A DNA stretch of 64,000 bases, taken from Microbacterium sp. W4I20 (GTDB taxonomy: Bacteria > Actinomycetota > Actinomycetes > Actinomycetales > Microbacteriaceae). Every line of letters begins with the position of its first letter. The stretch's first letter is position 1. Below the pieces are notes generated by a model that was given only the letters and a program-made list of their open reading frames with translations, had not been told where the DNA came from and did no database searches. Below, piece after piece: positions 31,538 to 40,504 of the stretch. The position numbers were made by a program, and so were the translations under genes. The DNA is taken from assembly GCF_030816505.1 (NCBI RefSeq), contig NZ_JAUSYB010000001.1, forward strand, positions 1-64,000, in the 5' to 3' direction.

Positions 31538-31921
31538 ATGGACAGATTGCTCGTACTCGCCGCCCAGGTCGCCATCCCGCACGGCCATCGAGTCGAGGTG
31601 ACCGAGCAGCTCGACCCGCTCACGGACGAGCCCGTCCTCGTCGCCGTGGCCGATCTCGACACCGGCATCCGCTATCGCCGCACGGACGATCCGCGAGGCG
31701 ACGTCTCGCGGTGGATCGGCAGGGTCCTCGAGTGTTCGATCACGTTCGGGAGCGGTGCAGCCCGCACGGTGCTGCGAGTCGATCCGATCTCTCCGGGCGC
31801 GACGGGAGCGAAGGTGGCTCTGCGTGACGCGGATGCGGCGGCGGATGCTGCGAAGGCCGAGGCCGACCGCTGGGGTGGAACCGACCGTCCGCCGGTGGAG
31901 GAGCCCGAGCGGTTCTGGTGA
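31538..31921 (+). CDS. Hypothetical protein, 127 residues
   Basis: The protein begins MDRLLVLAAQVAIPHGHRVE and ends in a Pro/Glu-rich tail. No signal peptide, membrane segment or known domain is visible. The reading frame has normal codon use, and the promoter fits a leaderless transcript. It ends 42 nt before the end of dnaE2, towards which it is convergent. Confidence 0.68.
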   Translation: MDRLLVLAAQVAIPHGHRVEVTEQLDPLTDEPVLVAVADLDTGIRYRRTDDPRGDVSRWIGRVLECSITFGSGAARTVLRVDPISPGATGAKVALRDADAAADAAKAEADRWGGTDRPPVEEPERFW

Positions 31922-31963
31922 ACGCACGGCGCTCGGGTTCTGCCGACGCCGCCGCCCCGGGAC

Positions 31964-34900
31964 TCACCGGAAGTCCCTGGATCGATGGGTCAGACCGGTG
32001 CGGAGGTCTTCGAACGCGTCGGCGAGCACATTGATCACGCCCTCCTCCGAGCGTTCCAGGATGCCGCGGATGATGAGAGCGGGAGAGTCCCTGGCCACGC
32101 GGCGATAGCGGCTCCACACCCCCGTCGAGCAGACGACGTTCACCAGCCCGCTCTCATCCTCGAGGTTCATGAAGGTGATGCCGGATGCCGTGGCGGGACG
32201 CTGGCGGTGAGTGACGAGGCCGGCGACCTCGATGCGTCTGCCGGGCTCGTTCGACCGCAGAGCGGCGGCGGTCAGAACTCCTCGATCGTTCAGGGCGCTG
32301 CGGAAGTGCGCCATCGGGTGGTCGTCGGTGGACACTCCGGTCGCCCAGAGGTCGGCGGAGAGTCGCTCGTAGCTGGTCTGATCGGCGAACAGGGGCGGCT
32401 GCACGGCGACCGATGTTCCGGGGAGGAACCGTGACCGGTCGTCTGCGGCGGCACCGGCCAGCCAGATCGCCTCCCGCCGCTCCAGGCCGAGGCAGGCGAA
32501 TGCGCCGGCGGTGGCGAGGGCCTCCACCTGTGCGGCGGTGGCATCCGTTCGACGCACCAGATCGTGCAGGTCGCGGTAGAGGCCGTGCGCCTCGCGCTCG
32601 GCGACGATCTTCTCGGCCAGCGGGACGCCGATCCCGCGGACGCCGCTGAGCCCGAGCCGCACCGCATAGGCGCCGTCCCTGCGGTGGGCCCCCGACTCGT
32701 CGGGCGCGTTCCGGTCGAACCGGAGGGTCGGCGGCTGCGGATCGGCGAGGCAGCCGTCCAGCCCGGTCGGAGCCCGAACCCCAGGCTCGGTCAACGGCTC
32801 CAGAGTCTCGGTCGCCCCGGATGCGTGCAGGTCGGGTCGGCGCACCTCCACGCCATGGCGCCGTGCATCTGCCGTCAGGCTGCTGGCGGAGTAGAAGCCC
32901 ATCGGCTGGGAGCGCAGGAGCCCGGCGAGGAACGCGGCGGGATAGTGCAGCTTCAACCAGGAGCTGGCGTACACCAGCAGAGCGAACGACAGCGAATGGG
33001 ACTCGGCGAACCCGAAGTTCGAGAACGCTTGGATCTGCGCGTAGATGCGATCGGAGGCCTCGACGTCGAGCCCTCGCCGTGCCATGCCCGCGTACAGCTT
33101 CTCGCGCACCCGCTCGATCTTCTCCAGACCGCGCTTGGACCCCATCGCCCGTCGCAGCAGGTCGGCCTCGTCGGCCGTGCAGTCGCCGATCGCCGTGGCC
33201 ATCTGGATGAGCTGCTCCTGGAAGATCGGGATGCCGAGGGTGCGTTCCAGGATCGGCTCGAGGTCGCTGTGGGGGTAGGGGATGGGGAACGCCAGCGGAG
33301 CCTCACCGCGTGCCGCGCGTTCGCGGTTCTCCTCGTCGAGGCGGTCCTTGGCCATCTTGCGCCGGACGAACGGATGCACGGCACCGCCCTGGATGGGCCC
33401 GGGGCGGATCAGGGCGATCTGGATGGTGAGGTCGTAGAACCGCCGCGGCTGCAGCCGGGGGAGCAACCCGATCTGCGCGCGGGACTCGACCTGGAACACG
33501 CCGATGGAATCCGCGCGGCAGAGCATGTCGTAGACGGCCGGCTCCTCCTTGGGGAGGGTCTCCAGCGTCCAGGTCTCGCCGGTGGCCTCGAGGATCATGT
33601 CGAAGCAGTGCTGGAGCGCGGCGAGCATCCCGAGACCCAGCAGGTCGAACTTGACCAGTCCCATGAAGGCGGCGTCGTCCTTGTCCCACTGGATCACCGT
33701 GCGATCCTCCATGCGGGCATGCTCGACCGGCACGACCTCGCCGACAGGGCGGGCCGTGAGCACCATCCCGCCGGAGTGGATGCCGAGATGGCGCGGCGCC
33801 TTCAGCAGCTCTCCCGCATAGGCGAGCACGTTCTCGGGGATGTCGTGCCCTTCGGCGGGCTCCAGCCCCGTGCTCCAGCCGTCGACCTGACGCGACCAGG
33901 CGTCCTGCTGGCCCGGCGAGTGGCCGAGTGCTCTGGCCATGTCGCGCACCGCGTTCTTCGGACGGTACTGGATGACGTTCGCCACCTGGGCCGCACGCTC
34001 CCTGCCGTACTCCCGGTACACCCACTGGATGATCTCCTCACGGCGGCGGGAGTCGAAGTCGACGTCGATGTCGGGCTCCTCGGTGCGGGTGGTGGCGAGG
34101 AACCGCTCGAACGGCAGGCCGTACAGGATCGGGTCGACGGCGGTGATGCCCAGCAGGTAGCAGACGGCGCTCGCGGCCGCGGACCCTCGACCCTGGCAGA
34201 GGATCCCGAGCCGCCGCGCCTCGGTCACGATGCCGTGCACGATGAGGAAGTAGCCGGGGAAGTCCTTCTCCTCGATGACGTCGAGCTCCCGTTCGATCCG
34301 CCGATGCTCGTCGTCCTTCAGTCGCGGGTACTTGGCCGGAACCGCGTCCCACACGAGGCGACGCAGCCAGCTCATCGGAGTGTGTCCTTCCGGCACCTTC
34401 TGCTGCGGCAGTGCGGGGCGGGCGAGGCGCAGCGGGAAGGCGGATGCCGCAGCCAGCTCGAGCCCGTAGGAGATCGCACCCGGATAGCGCTGGAACCTCG
34501 CCGACATCTCCGCTCCGCTGCGCAGATGGGCGCCGCCGTGCGCGGGCAGCCACCCGTCGAGCTCGTCCATGCTGCGCACCGCGCGAACGGCAGCAACCGC
34601 CTCGGCGAGCGGGGCCTGTGCGGGGGTGGCGTAGTGCACGTTGTTCGTCGCCACCACGGGCAGTCGCATCCGTCTGGCGAGGTCGGCGAGGGTGTCGTTG
34701 CGGCGGGTGTCCTGCGGGTCTCCGTGGTCGAAGAGCTCGACGGCGACATGGTCGGCTCCGAACAGGTCGACGAGGTGCCGGAGCGGAGTCCCGGCATCGC
34801 CGACCTCGAGCCCGCGCCGCACGGCGCCCTTGCGGCATCCGGTCAGGATCGTCCAGTGCCCGCCCGCGCTCGCCGCGAGTTCGTCGATGTCGTACACCGG

Positions 34901-35425
34901 ACGGCCCTTCTCACCTCCGCGGAGCTGGGCCGTGGTGATCGCACCGGAGAGCCGGTGATACCCCTCCATCCCGCGAGCGAGGACCAGCAGGTGCTCACCC
35001 GCGGGGTCGGGACTGCCGCGCTGCGGAGCCGGCAGGTCGAGCGACAGCTCGGCGCCGTACACCGTCTGCAGCTTCGACTCCATCAGCTCTGCCTGGTCGG
35101 CGAAGCGGGCGGCGCCGTAGAAGCCGTCGTGGTCGGTGAGGGCGAGAGCGCTGAGACCGAGACGCTCGGCTTCGGCCAGGAGATCTTCGGGGGAGGAGGC
35201 GCCGTCGAGGAACGAATAGGCCGAGTGCGCATGCAGCTCGGCATAGGGCACCGCGTCGTCCGGTCGGTGGATACCGGTGACCGGAGTGCGCTGCCGACGC
35301 CGACTCACCGGTCCTGGATCGGGTCGGACGCCGCGGGGATCGGGCCCGGCCGGCTTCGGAACGGGCTCACCACTGAGGGTGCGCTCCAGTTCGTCCCAGG
35401 TCTGCGGGGGATTGTGCCATCCCAT
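31964..35425 (-). CDS. dnaE2: Error-prone DNA polymerase DnaE2
   Basis: The product has 1153 residues. The PHP domain starts near residue 57 with YAELHAHSAYSFLDGASS and TDHDGFYG. The polymerase catalytic region includes PDIDVDFDSRRREEIIQWVY. A C-terminal OB-fold segment, IEVAGLVTHRQRPATASGIT, follows. DnaE2 is the polymerase of the actinobacterial mutasome, acting with ImuA' and ImuB in damage-induced mutagenesis. The ATG overlaps the imuB stop (ATGA), confirming the start. There is no disruption and the length is normal. Confidence 0.95.
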   Translation of the reverse strand: MGWHNPPQTWDELERTLSGEPVPKPAGPDPRGVRPDPGPVSRRRQRTPVTGIHRPDDAVPYAELHAHSAYSFLDGASSPEDLLAEAERLGLSALALTDHDGFYGAARFADQAELMESKLQTVYGAELSLDLPAPQRGSPDPAGEHLLVLARGMEGYHRLSGAITTAQLRGGEKGRPVYDIDELAASAGGHWTILTGCRKGAVRRGLEVGDAGTPLRHLVDLFGADHVAVELFDHGDPQDTRRNDTLADLARRMRLPVVATNNVHYATPAQAPLAEAVAAVRAVRSMDELDGWLPAHGGAHLRSGAEMSARFQRYPGAISYGLELAAASAFPLRLARPALPQQKVPEGHTPMSWLRRLVWDAVPAKYPRLKDDEHRRIERELDVIEEKDFPGYFLIVHGIVTEARRLGILCQGRGSAAASAVCYLLGITAVDPILYGLPFERFLATTRTEEPDIDVDFDSRRREEIIQWVYREYGRERAAQVANVIQYRPKNAVRDMARALGHSPGQQDAWSRQVDGWSTGLEPAEGHDIPENVLAYAGELLKAPRHLGIHSGGMVLTARPVGEVVPVEHARMEDRTVIQWDKDDAAFMGLVKFDLLGLGMLAALQHCFDMILEATGETWTLETLPKEEPAVYDMLCRADSIGVFQVESRAQIGLLPRLQPRRFYDLTIQIALIRPGPIQGGAVHPFVRRKMAKDRLDEENRERAARGEAPLAFPIPYPHSDLEPILERTLGIPIFQEQLIQMATAIGDCTADEADLLRRAMGSKRGLEKIERVREKLYAGMARRGLDVEASDRIYAQIQAFSNFGFAESHSLSFALLVYASSWLKLHYPAAFLAGLLRSQPMGFYSASSLTADARRHGVEVRRPDLHASGATETLEPLTEPGVRAPTGLDGCLADPQPPTLRFDRNAPDESGAHRRDGAYAVRLGLSGVRGIGVPLAEKIVAEREAHGLYRDLHDLVRRTDATAAQVEALATAGAFACLGLERREAIWLAGAAADDRSRFLPGTSVAVQPPLFADQTSYERLSADLWATGVSTDDHPMAHFRSALNDRGVLTAAALRSNEPGRRIEVAGLVTHRQRPATASGITFMNLEDESGLVNVVCSTGVWSRYRRVARDSPALIIRGILERSEEGVINVLADAFEDLRTGLTHRSRDFR

Positions 35426-36963
35426 CAGCGATACCTCCCCTCAGCCCACCAGCGCTCGCCGGAGCGGAAGACCAGCCAGGCTCGATCACGGTCGTCGACG
35501 ATCTGCAGCCGGTGGCCGGTCTTCCCGCCATCGGATGCCCAGCGACGCTCGTGGACGGGCCAGGGACCGGCCCACGCCTGCACGGCGACGCCGTCGATCC
35601 GGGCGGGGTCCTGGGAGAGCACGCCCCGCTCGTCGACGCCGATCAGGGCGCCATCGGCCGCGACCACACCGATGGGCCGGGGCGGCCGGAACACCTCGGC
35701 GGGAAGCGGATCGGGCAGACTCCCCGGCCACGGCGAGCCGGGATCCCGAGGGGCGACCGCGCGCTCTCCCCACGGGGTGAGCACCTGCCGGTCGGCGAGC
35801 CAGCGGCCACCGGCGAGAGCCGCGGTGACCACCCCCTGGTGGCCCAGCATCGTCTGCACGCGGGAGACCGCGTGATGCAGTCGCTCATCGGTGCCGGAAC
35901 CGAAGAGGCCGGGCTGATGGTGGGCGGCATCGTCGACCGCGACCGGGACGATGCGCACCGCCACGATGCCGCCGAACGCCCGTGCCTCGTCGACGGGCTC
36001 CTTGGCCGACTCCGCGGCCAGCGCCTCCAGCTGCCAGCGCACCCGGTCGACGAGGTCGGAGGCGTCGAAGCAGGTCGGATGCAGCCAGGTGCGGGAGAAC
36101 ACCGACCCGTTGTCGTCGGTCATGTCGATCCGGACCTCGGTGCAGACGACCGAGGCGTCGGCGAGGGCGAGCAGCACGGAATCGGCTGTCTGCCGGACGG
36201 CGAACGCCACCTGATCGGTCCCGCCCAGCGGAGATTCGAACTCGATGTTCCGCACCAGTTCGGGGTCGGGCGGTCGAGGAGTCAGCGGACGGGAATCGGC
36301 CCCGCCGGCGAGTGCGTGCAGGCGGGCGCCGTGCTCTCCGAAGCGATCGCGCACGTCGAGCGGCTCCAGTGTGGTGAACTCGCCGAGGGTGCGCACGCCG
36401 AGCCGCACGAGGAGACCGGCGATCTGCTCGTCGCGCAGCACCTGCACCGGGTAGGGAGCGAGGAACTCCTGGGATCGGCCGGGCGGGACGACCGTGCACG
36501 CGTCGGGCCCCCGCGCGGCGATCTCGGCGGTGAAGGGCCCGTCGGCGACACCGATGCGCACCTCGGGCAGCCCTGCTTCCGAGAGCACGGCGGCGAGGGC
36601 TCCGGCTGCCTCGCTCTCACCGCCGTGATACCGGGAGATGCCTCTGGCACGGAGGACGGCGAGTCCCGGTCGCAGCAGGGTGGCACCCGGCGCGTGCTTC
36701 TCGATCAGCTGCAGCACGGGGAGGAAGGCCCGTTCGTCCCTGGCCGGGTCATGGGGAAGCACCCGCAGCGTGGAGAGGTGCCCCTGCGCGACCCGCCGCC
36801 TCTGACCGGAACGCACGCCGTGCTCTCTCGCCGAGGCCGTGCAGGCGACGATGGTGTTCGCCTGTACCAGCGCCGTGGGCGGATGCGGGGGTGCGCCACC
36901 GAGAGCCGCCCGCAGCGGCCAGTCCGGGAACCACAGCACGAGGACGCGCAGCGGGGCGTTCAT
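35425..36963 (-). CDS. imuB: Mutasome protein ImuB (inactive Y-family polymerase)
   Basis: The protein has 512 residues. It has the Y-family polymerase fold pattern, starting VLVLWFPDWPLRAALGG, but lacks the acidic catalytic residues of DinB, as is known for ImuB, which serves as a beta-clamp-binding hub. The start is the ATG that overlaps the imuA' stop. The open frame continues far upstream into unrelated sequence, which I exclude. It is the middle gene of a three-gene operon coupled by 4-nt overlaps. Confidence 0.92.
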   Translation of the reverse strand: MNAPLRVLVLWFPDWPLRAALGGAPPHPPTALVQANTIVACTASAREHGVRSGQRRRVAQGHLSTLRVLPHDPARDERAFLPVLQLIEKHAPGATLLRPGLAVLRARGISRYHGGESEAAGALAAVLSEAGLPEVRIGVADGPFTAEIAARGPDACTVVPPGRSQEFLAPYPVQVLRDEQIAGLLVRLGVRTLGEFTTLEPLDVRDRFGEHGARLHALAGGADSRPLTPRPPDPELVRNIEFESPLGGTDQVAFAVRQTADSVLLALADASVVCTEVRIDMTDDNGSVFSRTWLHPTCFDASDLVDRVRWQLEALAAESAKEPVDEARAFGGIVAVRIVPVAVDDAAHHQPGLFGSGTDERLHHAVSRVQTMLGHQGVVTAALAGGRWLADRQVLTPWGERAVAPRDPGSPWPGSLPDPLPAEVFRPPRPIGVVAADGALIGVDERGVLSQDPARIDGVAVQAWAGPWPVHERRWASDGGKTGHRLQIVDDRDRAWLVFRSGERWWAEGRYR

Positions 36964-37760
36964 CCGGCCTCCGCCCACTGCAGGAGCTCCGGCGGAGCCG
37001 ATCTGTCGGAGGAGGCGAGACCGGGAGAGCTGATCTCGAGCGGGAGCGCGGGCAGTGCGGTGAGTTCGGCGGCGGCAGCCTCGACCGCACCGTGCCCTCC
37101 GGGCAGCTGCACGCGGATGCTCGATGGTCGGGGGCTGTGCCTGGTCTGTGCCGTGACCGTCACGGTGCAGTCGGAGAGCAGGCCCCAGCCTGCGCCGAGA
37201 CCGTGCCACCGCGGGTCGTGGAGGCGGATCGAGCCCTCGCTCTGCGGCCAGCGATCGGTTCCGGTCGATTCGGTGACCAGGAGCGTGCACCCGCGGTCGC
37301 GCAGACGCGCACTCAGCCGGGAGACGTCGGCATCGCGTGCCCGTGAGCCGGGGTGCACGACGATCAGGGGGATGACCTCGGCCAGGGCGGAGGTCGCCGC
37401 GAGCCACCGTTCTCCCGGTTCGGGGACGAGGATCAGCCGGCTCAGGTCGATGCCGAACGCGGCGGCCGCCTCGACGCCGAGTGTGGGCATTCCGACCACG
37501 GCGCACCAGTGCCCCTTCTGTGAGGCGGCGCTGAGCAGGGCGAGCACGAGGCTCGGCGAGGGGGAGACCGTGTAGGAGGTGCCCGTCTGCAGCCCTTCTT
37601 CGGGCAACAGTGCGGCGAAGGCGGGGTCGAGGGGGAGCAGGGTGTGCTCGCTGCGCCGGCGCTGCATCCTGCTGATCTCGCGGCGCAGTCGCAGCACCTC
37701 TCCGGCGCGAGTATCGCTGGTCGGAGAGAGCGCGGTCACTGCATCGAGCCCGATCCCCAT
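36960..37760 (-). CDS. Mutasome protein ImuA' (RecA-like)
   Basis: The product has 266 residues. A RecA-like core is recognisable (LVLALLSAASQKGHWCAVVG and FGIDLSRLILVPEPG) but there is no complete Walker A, as in ImuA' proteins. It is the first gene of the imuA'-imuB-dnaE2 operon. I prefer the ATG at 37760 because GAGGA lies about 8 nt upstream; an ATG at 37823 would fall inside the inverted repeat. Control by DNA damage is expected from the family. Confidence 0.88.
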   Translation of the reverse strand: MGIGLDAVTALSPTSDTRAGEVLRLRREISRMQRRRSEHTLLPLDPAFAALLPEEGLQTGTSYTVSPSPSLVLALLSAASQKGHWCAVVGMPTLGVEAAAAFGIDLSRLILVPEPGERWLAATSALAEVIPLIVVHPGSRARDADVSRLSARLRDRGCTLLVTESTGTDRWPQSEGSIRLHDPRWHGLGAGWGLLSDCTVTVTAQTRHSPRPSSIRVQLPGGHGAVEAAAAELTALPALPLEISSPGLASSDRSAPPELLQWAEAG

Positions 37761-37778
37761 GAAACCATCCTCGAAGAT

Positions 37779-37823
37779 ATGTACGAATAAATCAAGTGAT
37801 ACTGATGACGCTAATTCGTACAT
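37779..37823. promoter_or_regulatory. Inverted repeat ATGTACGAAT upstream of imuA'
   Basis: Two perfect 10-nt arms (37779-37788 and 37814-37823) are separated by 25 nt and cover the probable promoter of the mutasome operon, with TATCTT at 37779-37774 as candidate -10. It is not a canonical LexA box (CGAAC-N4-GTTCG), though ACGAAT/ATTCGT is similar in type. Confidence 0.45.
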
Positions 37824-37844
37824 CGGACATTGGCGTGCGCGAAG

Positions 37845-37870
37845 GAGGCGGGGTTATCCACACCCGCCTC
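37845..37870. promoter_or_regulatory. Hairpin with a perfect DnaA box in its loop
   Basis: GAGGCGGG (37845-37852) pairs with CCCGCCTC (37863-37870). The 10-nt loop contains TTATCCACA at 37854-37862, the consensus DnaA box. It lies between the divergent imuA' and prepilin peptidase genes. Confidence 0.45.
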
Positions 37871-37891
37871 ACGGGCCGTTCCCCGATCTCC

Positions 37892-37897
37892 TAGCCT
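37892..37897 (+). promoter_or_regulatory. -10 element TAGCCT, leaderless start at 37904
   Basis: TAGCCT is followed by GCCGGG and then the ATG. Confidence 0.5.
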
Positions 37898-37903
37898 GCC
37901 GGG

Positions 37904-38375
37904 ATGGACCTCCGGATGGCGCTCGTCGCGCTCGTGCACGTCGCGCTGCTGGGTGTCGGAGGGTGGCTGGCCGTCATCGACGCCCGCACCCACCGACTTC
38001 CCCAATCGCATCGTGCTGCCGACCCTGGCGGCTCTGCTCCTGCTCCTGCTGATCGATGCCGTCGTCACGATGCGGAGCGGACAGCTGATCCGTGCGCTGA
38101 TCGGAATGCTCATCCTCGGCGGGTTCTACCTGGTGCTGCGGATGATCAGCCGGTCCGGGATGGGCGGCGGCGATGTGAAGCTCGCCGCGGTCATCGGGCT
38201 CGTGCTCGGCTGGCACGGCTGGCAGGAGCTCGCCATCGGCGCGGCATCCGCCTTCGTGATGGGCGCTCTCTTCGCCCTCGCACTGCTCCTGCTGCGACGG
38301 GCCGACGGCGCCACGCGCATCGCCTTCGGACCCTGGATGATCGCGGGCGCCTTCGTCGGCGTCGTCGTCGGGTGA
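37904..38375 (+). pseudogene. A24 prepilin peptidase (TadV/CpaA type), frameshifted
   Basis: Type IV prepilin peptidases are membrane aspartyl proteases. The first Asp lies in VIDARTHRLPN and the second in GMGGGDVKLAA. Both are present, but in different frames: the run CCCC at 38000-38003 holds one C too many. Removing it gives a continuous 156-residue protein with about five membrane segments that ends at TGA 38373-38375. No pilus or Tad genes are nearby, so this is a lone peptidase. The extra base is probably a sequencing error. Confidence 0.82.
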
Positions 38376-38423
38376 CCTGTGGCCGATGAGTCCGATGCGC
38401 GCGCCGATGTCGGAGAGACGGGT

Positions 38424-38429
38424 TACTCT
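38424..38429 (+). promoter_or_regulatory. -10 element TACTCT, leaderless start at 38436
   Basis: TACTCT is followed by 6 nt and the ATG, which favours that ATG over the in-frame GTG at 38379. Confidence 0.45.
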
Positions 38430-38435
38430 GAACGC

Positions 38436-38651
38436 ATGGCACTCGCACGACTTCACGGCGGCCCGCTCGACGGGCAGATCATCCCTCTCGACGACGCGGA
38501 CGACAAGCTGATCGTCCCCTACAGCGAGACGCAGGTGGTGTACAACCGCCGCGGCGAGCCGCAGAACACGGGGGCCGAAGACGGGCCGACCGAGATCGAC
38601 TACTGGTTCGACGAGGCACTCGAGGATCTCACCCTCAACGATGACGACTGA
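38436..38651 (+). CDS. Small conserved protein, 71 residues
   Basis: The protein begins MALARLHGGPLDGQIIPLDD and ends in an Asp-rich tail (EDLTLNDDD). The HGGPLDG motif recurs in short actinobacterial proteins and phage proteins of unknown role. A GTG at 38379 would add 19 residues, but the promoter element fits the ATG. The CYTH gene starts within its last codons (11-nt overlap). Confidence 0.7.
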   Translation: MALARLHGGPLDGQIIPLDDADDKLIVPYSETQVVYNRRGEPQNTGAEDGPTEIDYWFDEALEDLTLNDDD

Positions 38652-39258
38652 GCCGTCCCGCACCGTCGAGGTCGAGCGCAAGTACGACGTCGACATCGAG
38701 ACGCCCCTGCCGGACTGGGACGCGATCCCCGGGGTCGATGACGTCACGACGGGGGAGGCCAGGGCGCTCGACGCCCGGTACTTCGACACCGCCGACGGCG
38801 CTCTCTCTCGTGCCGGCGTCGCTCTGCGTCGCCGCACCGGTGGCCCGGACGAGGGTTGGCACATCAAGGGTCCTCGACAGGGCGACGGACGACTGGAACT
38901 CGGCTGGCCGCTCGGCGAGGGCGATGCTCTTCCGGACGCCGTCGTCGCGACCGTCTCCGAGTGGACGACAGAAGGCCTCTCGCCCCTCGCTCGGATCGAG
39001 AACGACCGCACGGCGTACCTCCTGAGGGGGCCTGGTGGGGTGGTGGCCGAATTCGTCGACGATCGCGTGCGAGCCACCGACCTTCGCAGCGGCACGCAGC
39101 GAGAGTGGCGTGAGTGGGAGATGGAACTCGGCCCAGCCGCTCCCGCCGATGACGACGGCCGCGCCGTCTTCTTCACTGCCGTGGAGCGCGCCGTTCAGGC
39201 TGCGGGCGGACGGGCCTCGGCATCCGGTTCCAAGCTCGCCCGGGCGCTCGGATTCTGA
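38641..39258 (+). CDS. CYTH domain protein (triphosphate tunnel metalloenzyme)
   Basis: The product has 205 residues. The CYTH signature appears early as VEVERKYDVD (the ExExK pattern). Further charged beta-strand motifs follow: ARYFDTADGALSRAGVALRR, GWHIKGPR and EWREWEMELG. Family members hydrolyse inorganic triphosphate, thiamine triphosphate or similar, using two metal ions inside a beta barrel. The specific substrate is unknown. Confidence 0.88.
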   Translation: MTTEPSRTVEVERKYDVDIETPLPDWDAIPGVDDVTTGEARALDARYFDTADGALSRAGVALRRRTGGPDEGWHIKGPRQGDGRLELGWPLGEGDALPDAVVATVSEWTTEGLSPLARIENDRTAYLLRGPGGVVAEFVDDRVRATDLRSGTQREWREWEMELGPAAPADDDGRAVFFTAVERAVQAAGGRASASGSKLARALGF

Positions 39259-39342
39259 ACGCGACCCTGTTGTCATTGCCGCGCACGACACGCGGGCACA
39301 ACCCCCTTGGACCGACACGTCCCGGCGTGCTTGAGTGACGAT

Positions 39343-40504
39343 ATGAACCACCCCGCCATCCTCCGATCCCTGCAGACGATCGTCCCCGACACCCAGCTGA
39401 CGCAGGACGAGGTGCGGGACGTCTTCGCCGCGCAGCCCGAACTCGGACGCCTCGCGAAGCGGATCGTTTCGGCGTCGTTCAACGGGTCGGGCATCGACAC
39501 CCCGCTACACGGTCCTCGAGGAGCTGTCCTTCTCGGCAGAGGTCGAGACGCCGCTGTTCTTCGATCGGGAGAACGGGCTGCTCCTCTCTCCGGGGACGAA
39601 GGCGCGCAACGAGGTCTATGTCCGAGAGGCCTGGAAGCTCTACGTCGATGCGGCGCAACGGTCGGTGGATGCCGACCCCGACATCACCGCCGCCGATGTG
39701 ACGCATGTCATCACGGTCTCCTGCACCGGGTTCTACGCCCCGGGGCCGGACTATGAGATCGTCCGGTCGCTCGGCCTCGCCGAGAACGTCCGCCGCTATC
39801 ACCTGGGCTTCATGGGGTGCTACGCATCGATGCCGGCGCTGCGGATGGCGAGCGAGATCTGCGCGGGGAATCCCGACGCCGTGGTGCTCATCGTCAGCGT
39901 GGAGCTCTGCACGCTGCATCTGCGCTCCTCGGAGGACCCCGACATGATCGTCGCCACCTCCCTGTTCGCCGATGGCGCGGCCGCGGGCCTCGTGACCGCG
40001 CGGAGCTTCGACTCCGACGTCCCCGGCCTCGCACTGGACGGTTTCCACACCAGCATCATCCCGGAGGGGAAGAAGGACATGTCCTGGACCATCGGCGATG
40101 CCGGCTTCGAGATGGTCCTCTCGACGGCCGTCCCGCAGCTCATCGGCGAGAACATCCACGGCGCGCTCCGCCCCCTCTACGAGCCGGAGGGTGCGCTCGT
40201 CGAGGCGTTCGACGATGAGCGGATCGGGGAGCAGGTCCAGCATTGGGCGATCCACCCCGGCGGGCGCAGCATCCTCGACCGCGTCCAGGACCGACTGCAC
40301 CTCACCGACGACCAGCTGCATCCGGCGCGCGAGGTGCTGCGTCAGTACGGCAACATGTCCAGCGCCACGGTGCTGTTCGTGCTGCGGCGCATCCTGGAGG
40401 AGGCGGACGCCCACGACGGTGATCGCGTCGCAGCCATGGCGTTCGGCCCCGGTCTCACGGCGGAGTCCGCCCTGATGACCGTCGTCTCGCCCGCTCGCGC
40501 ATGA
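39343..40504 (+). pseudogene. Type III polyketide synthase, frameshifted
   Basis: The protein belongs to the chalcone/stilbene synthase family, which condenses malonyl-CoA onto a starter to give pyrones or resorcinols. The Cys nucleophile lies in VSCTGFYAPGPDYE, the His in WAIHPGGRSILD and the Asn in GNMSSATVLF. The frame breaks in CCCC at 39500-39503, where one C too many disrupts GIDTRYTVLEEL. The corrected protein has 386 residues. The methyltransferase start overlaps its stop (ATGA), so the three genes probably form a small pathway. Confidence 0.88.

Noticed and set aside
32564..35875. Plus-strand frame of 1103 codons opposite dnaE2
   Set aside because: Shadow of a conserved polymerase gene; no ribosome binding site or domain.
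35512..37575. Plus-strand frame of 687 codons opposite imuB/imuA'
   Set aside because: Shadow frame; imuA'-imuB-dnaE2 are coupled by exact 4-nt overlaps on the other strand.
37758..37823. ATG at 37823 as imuA' start
   Set aside because: It sits at the outer end of the inverted repeat that probably forms the operator, and ATG 37760 has a ribosome binding site.
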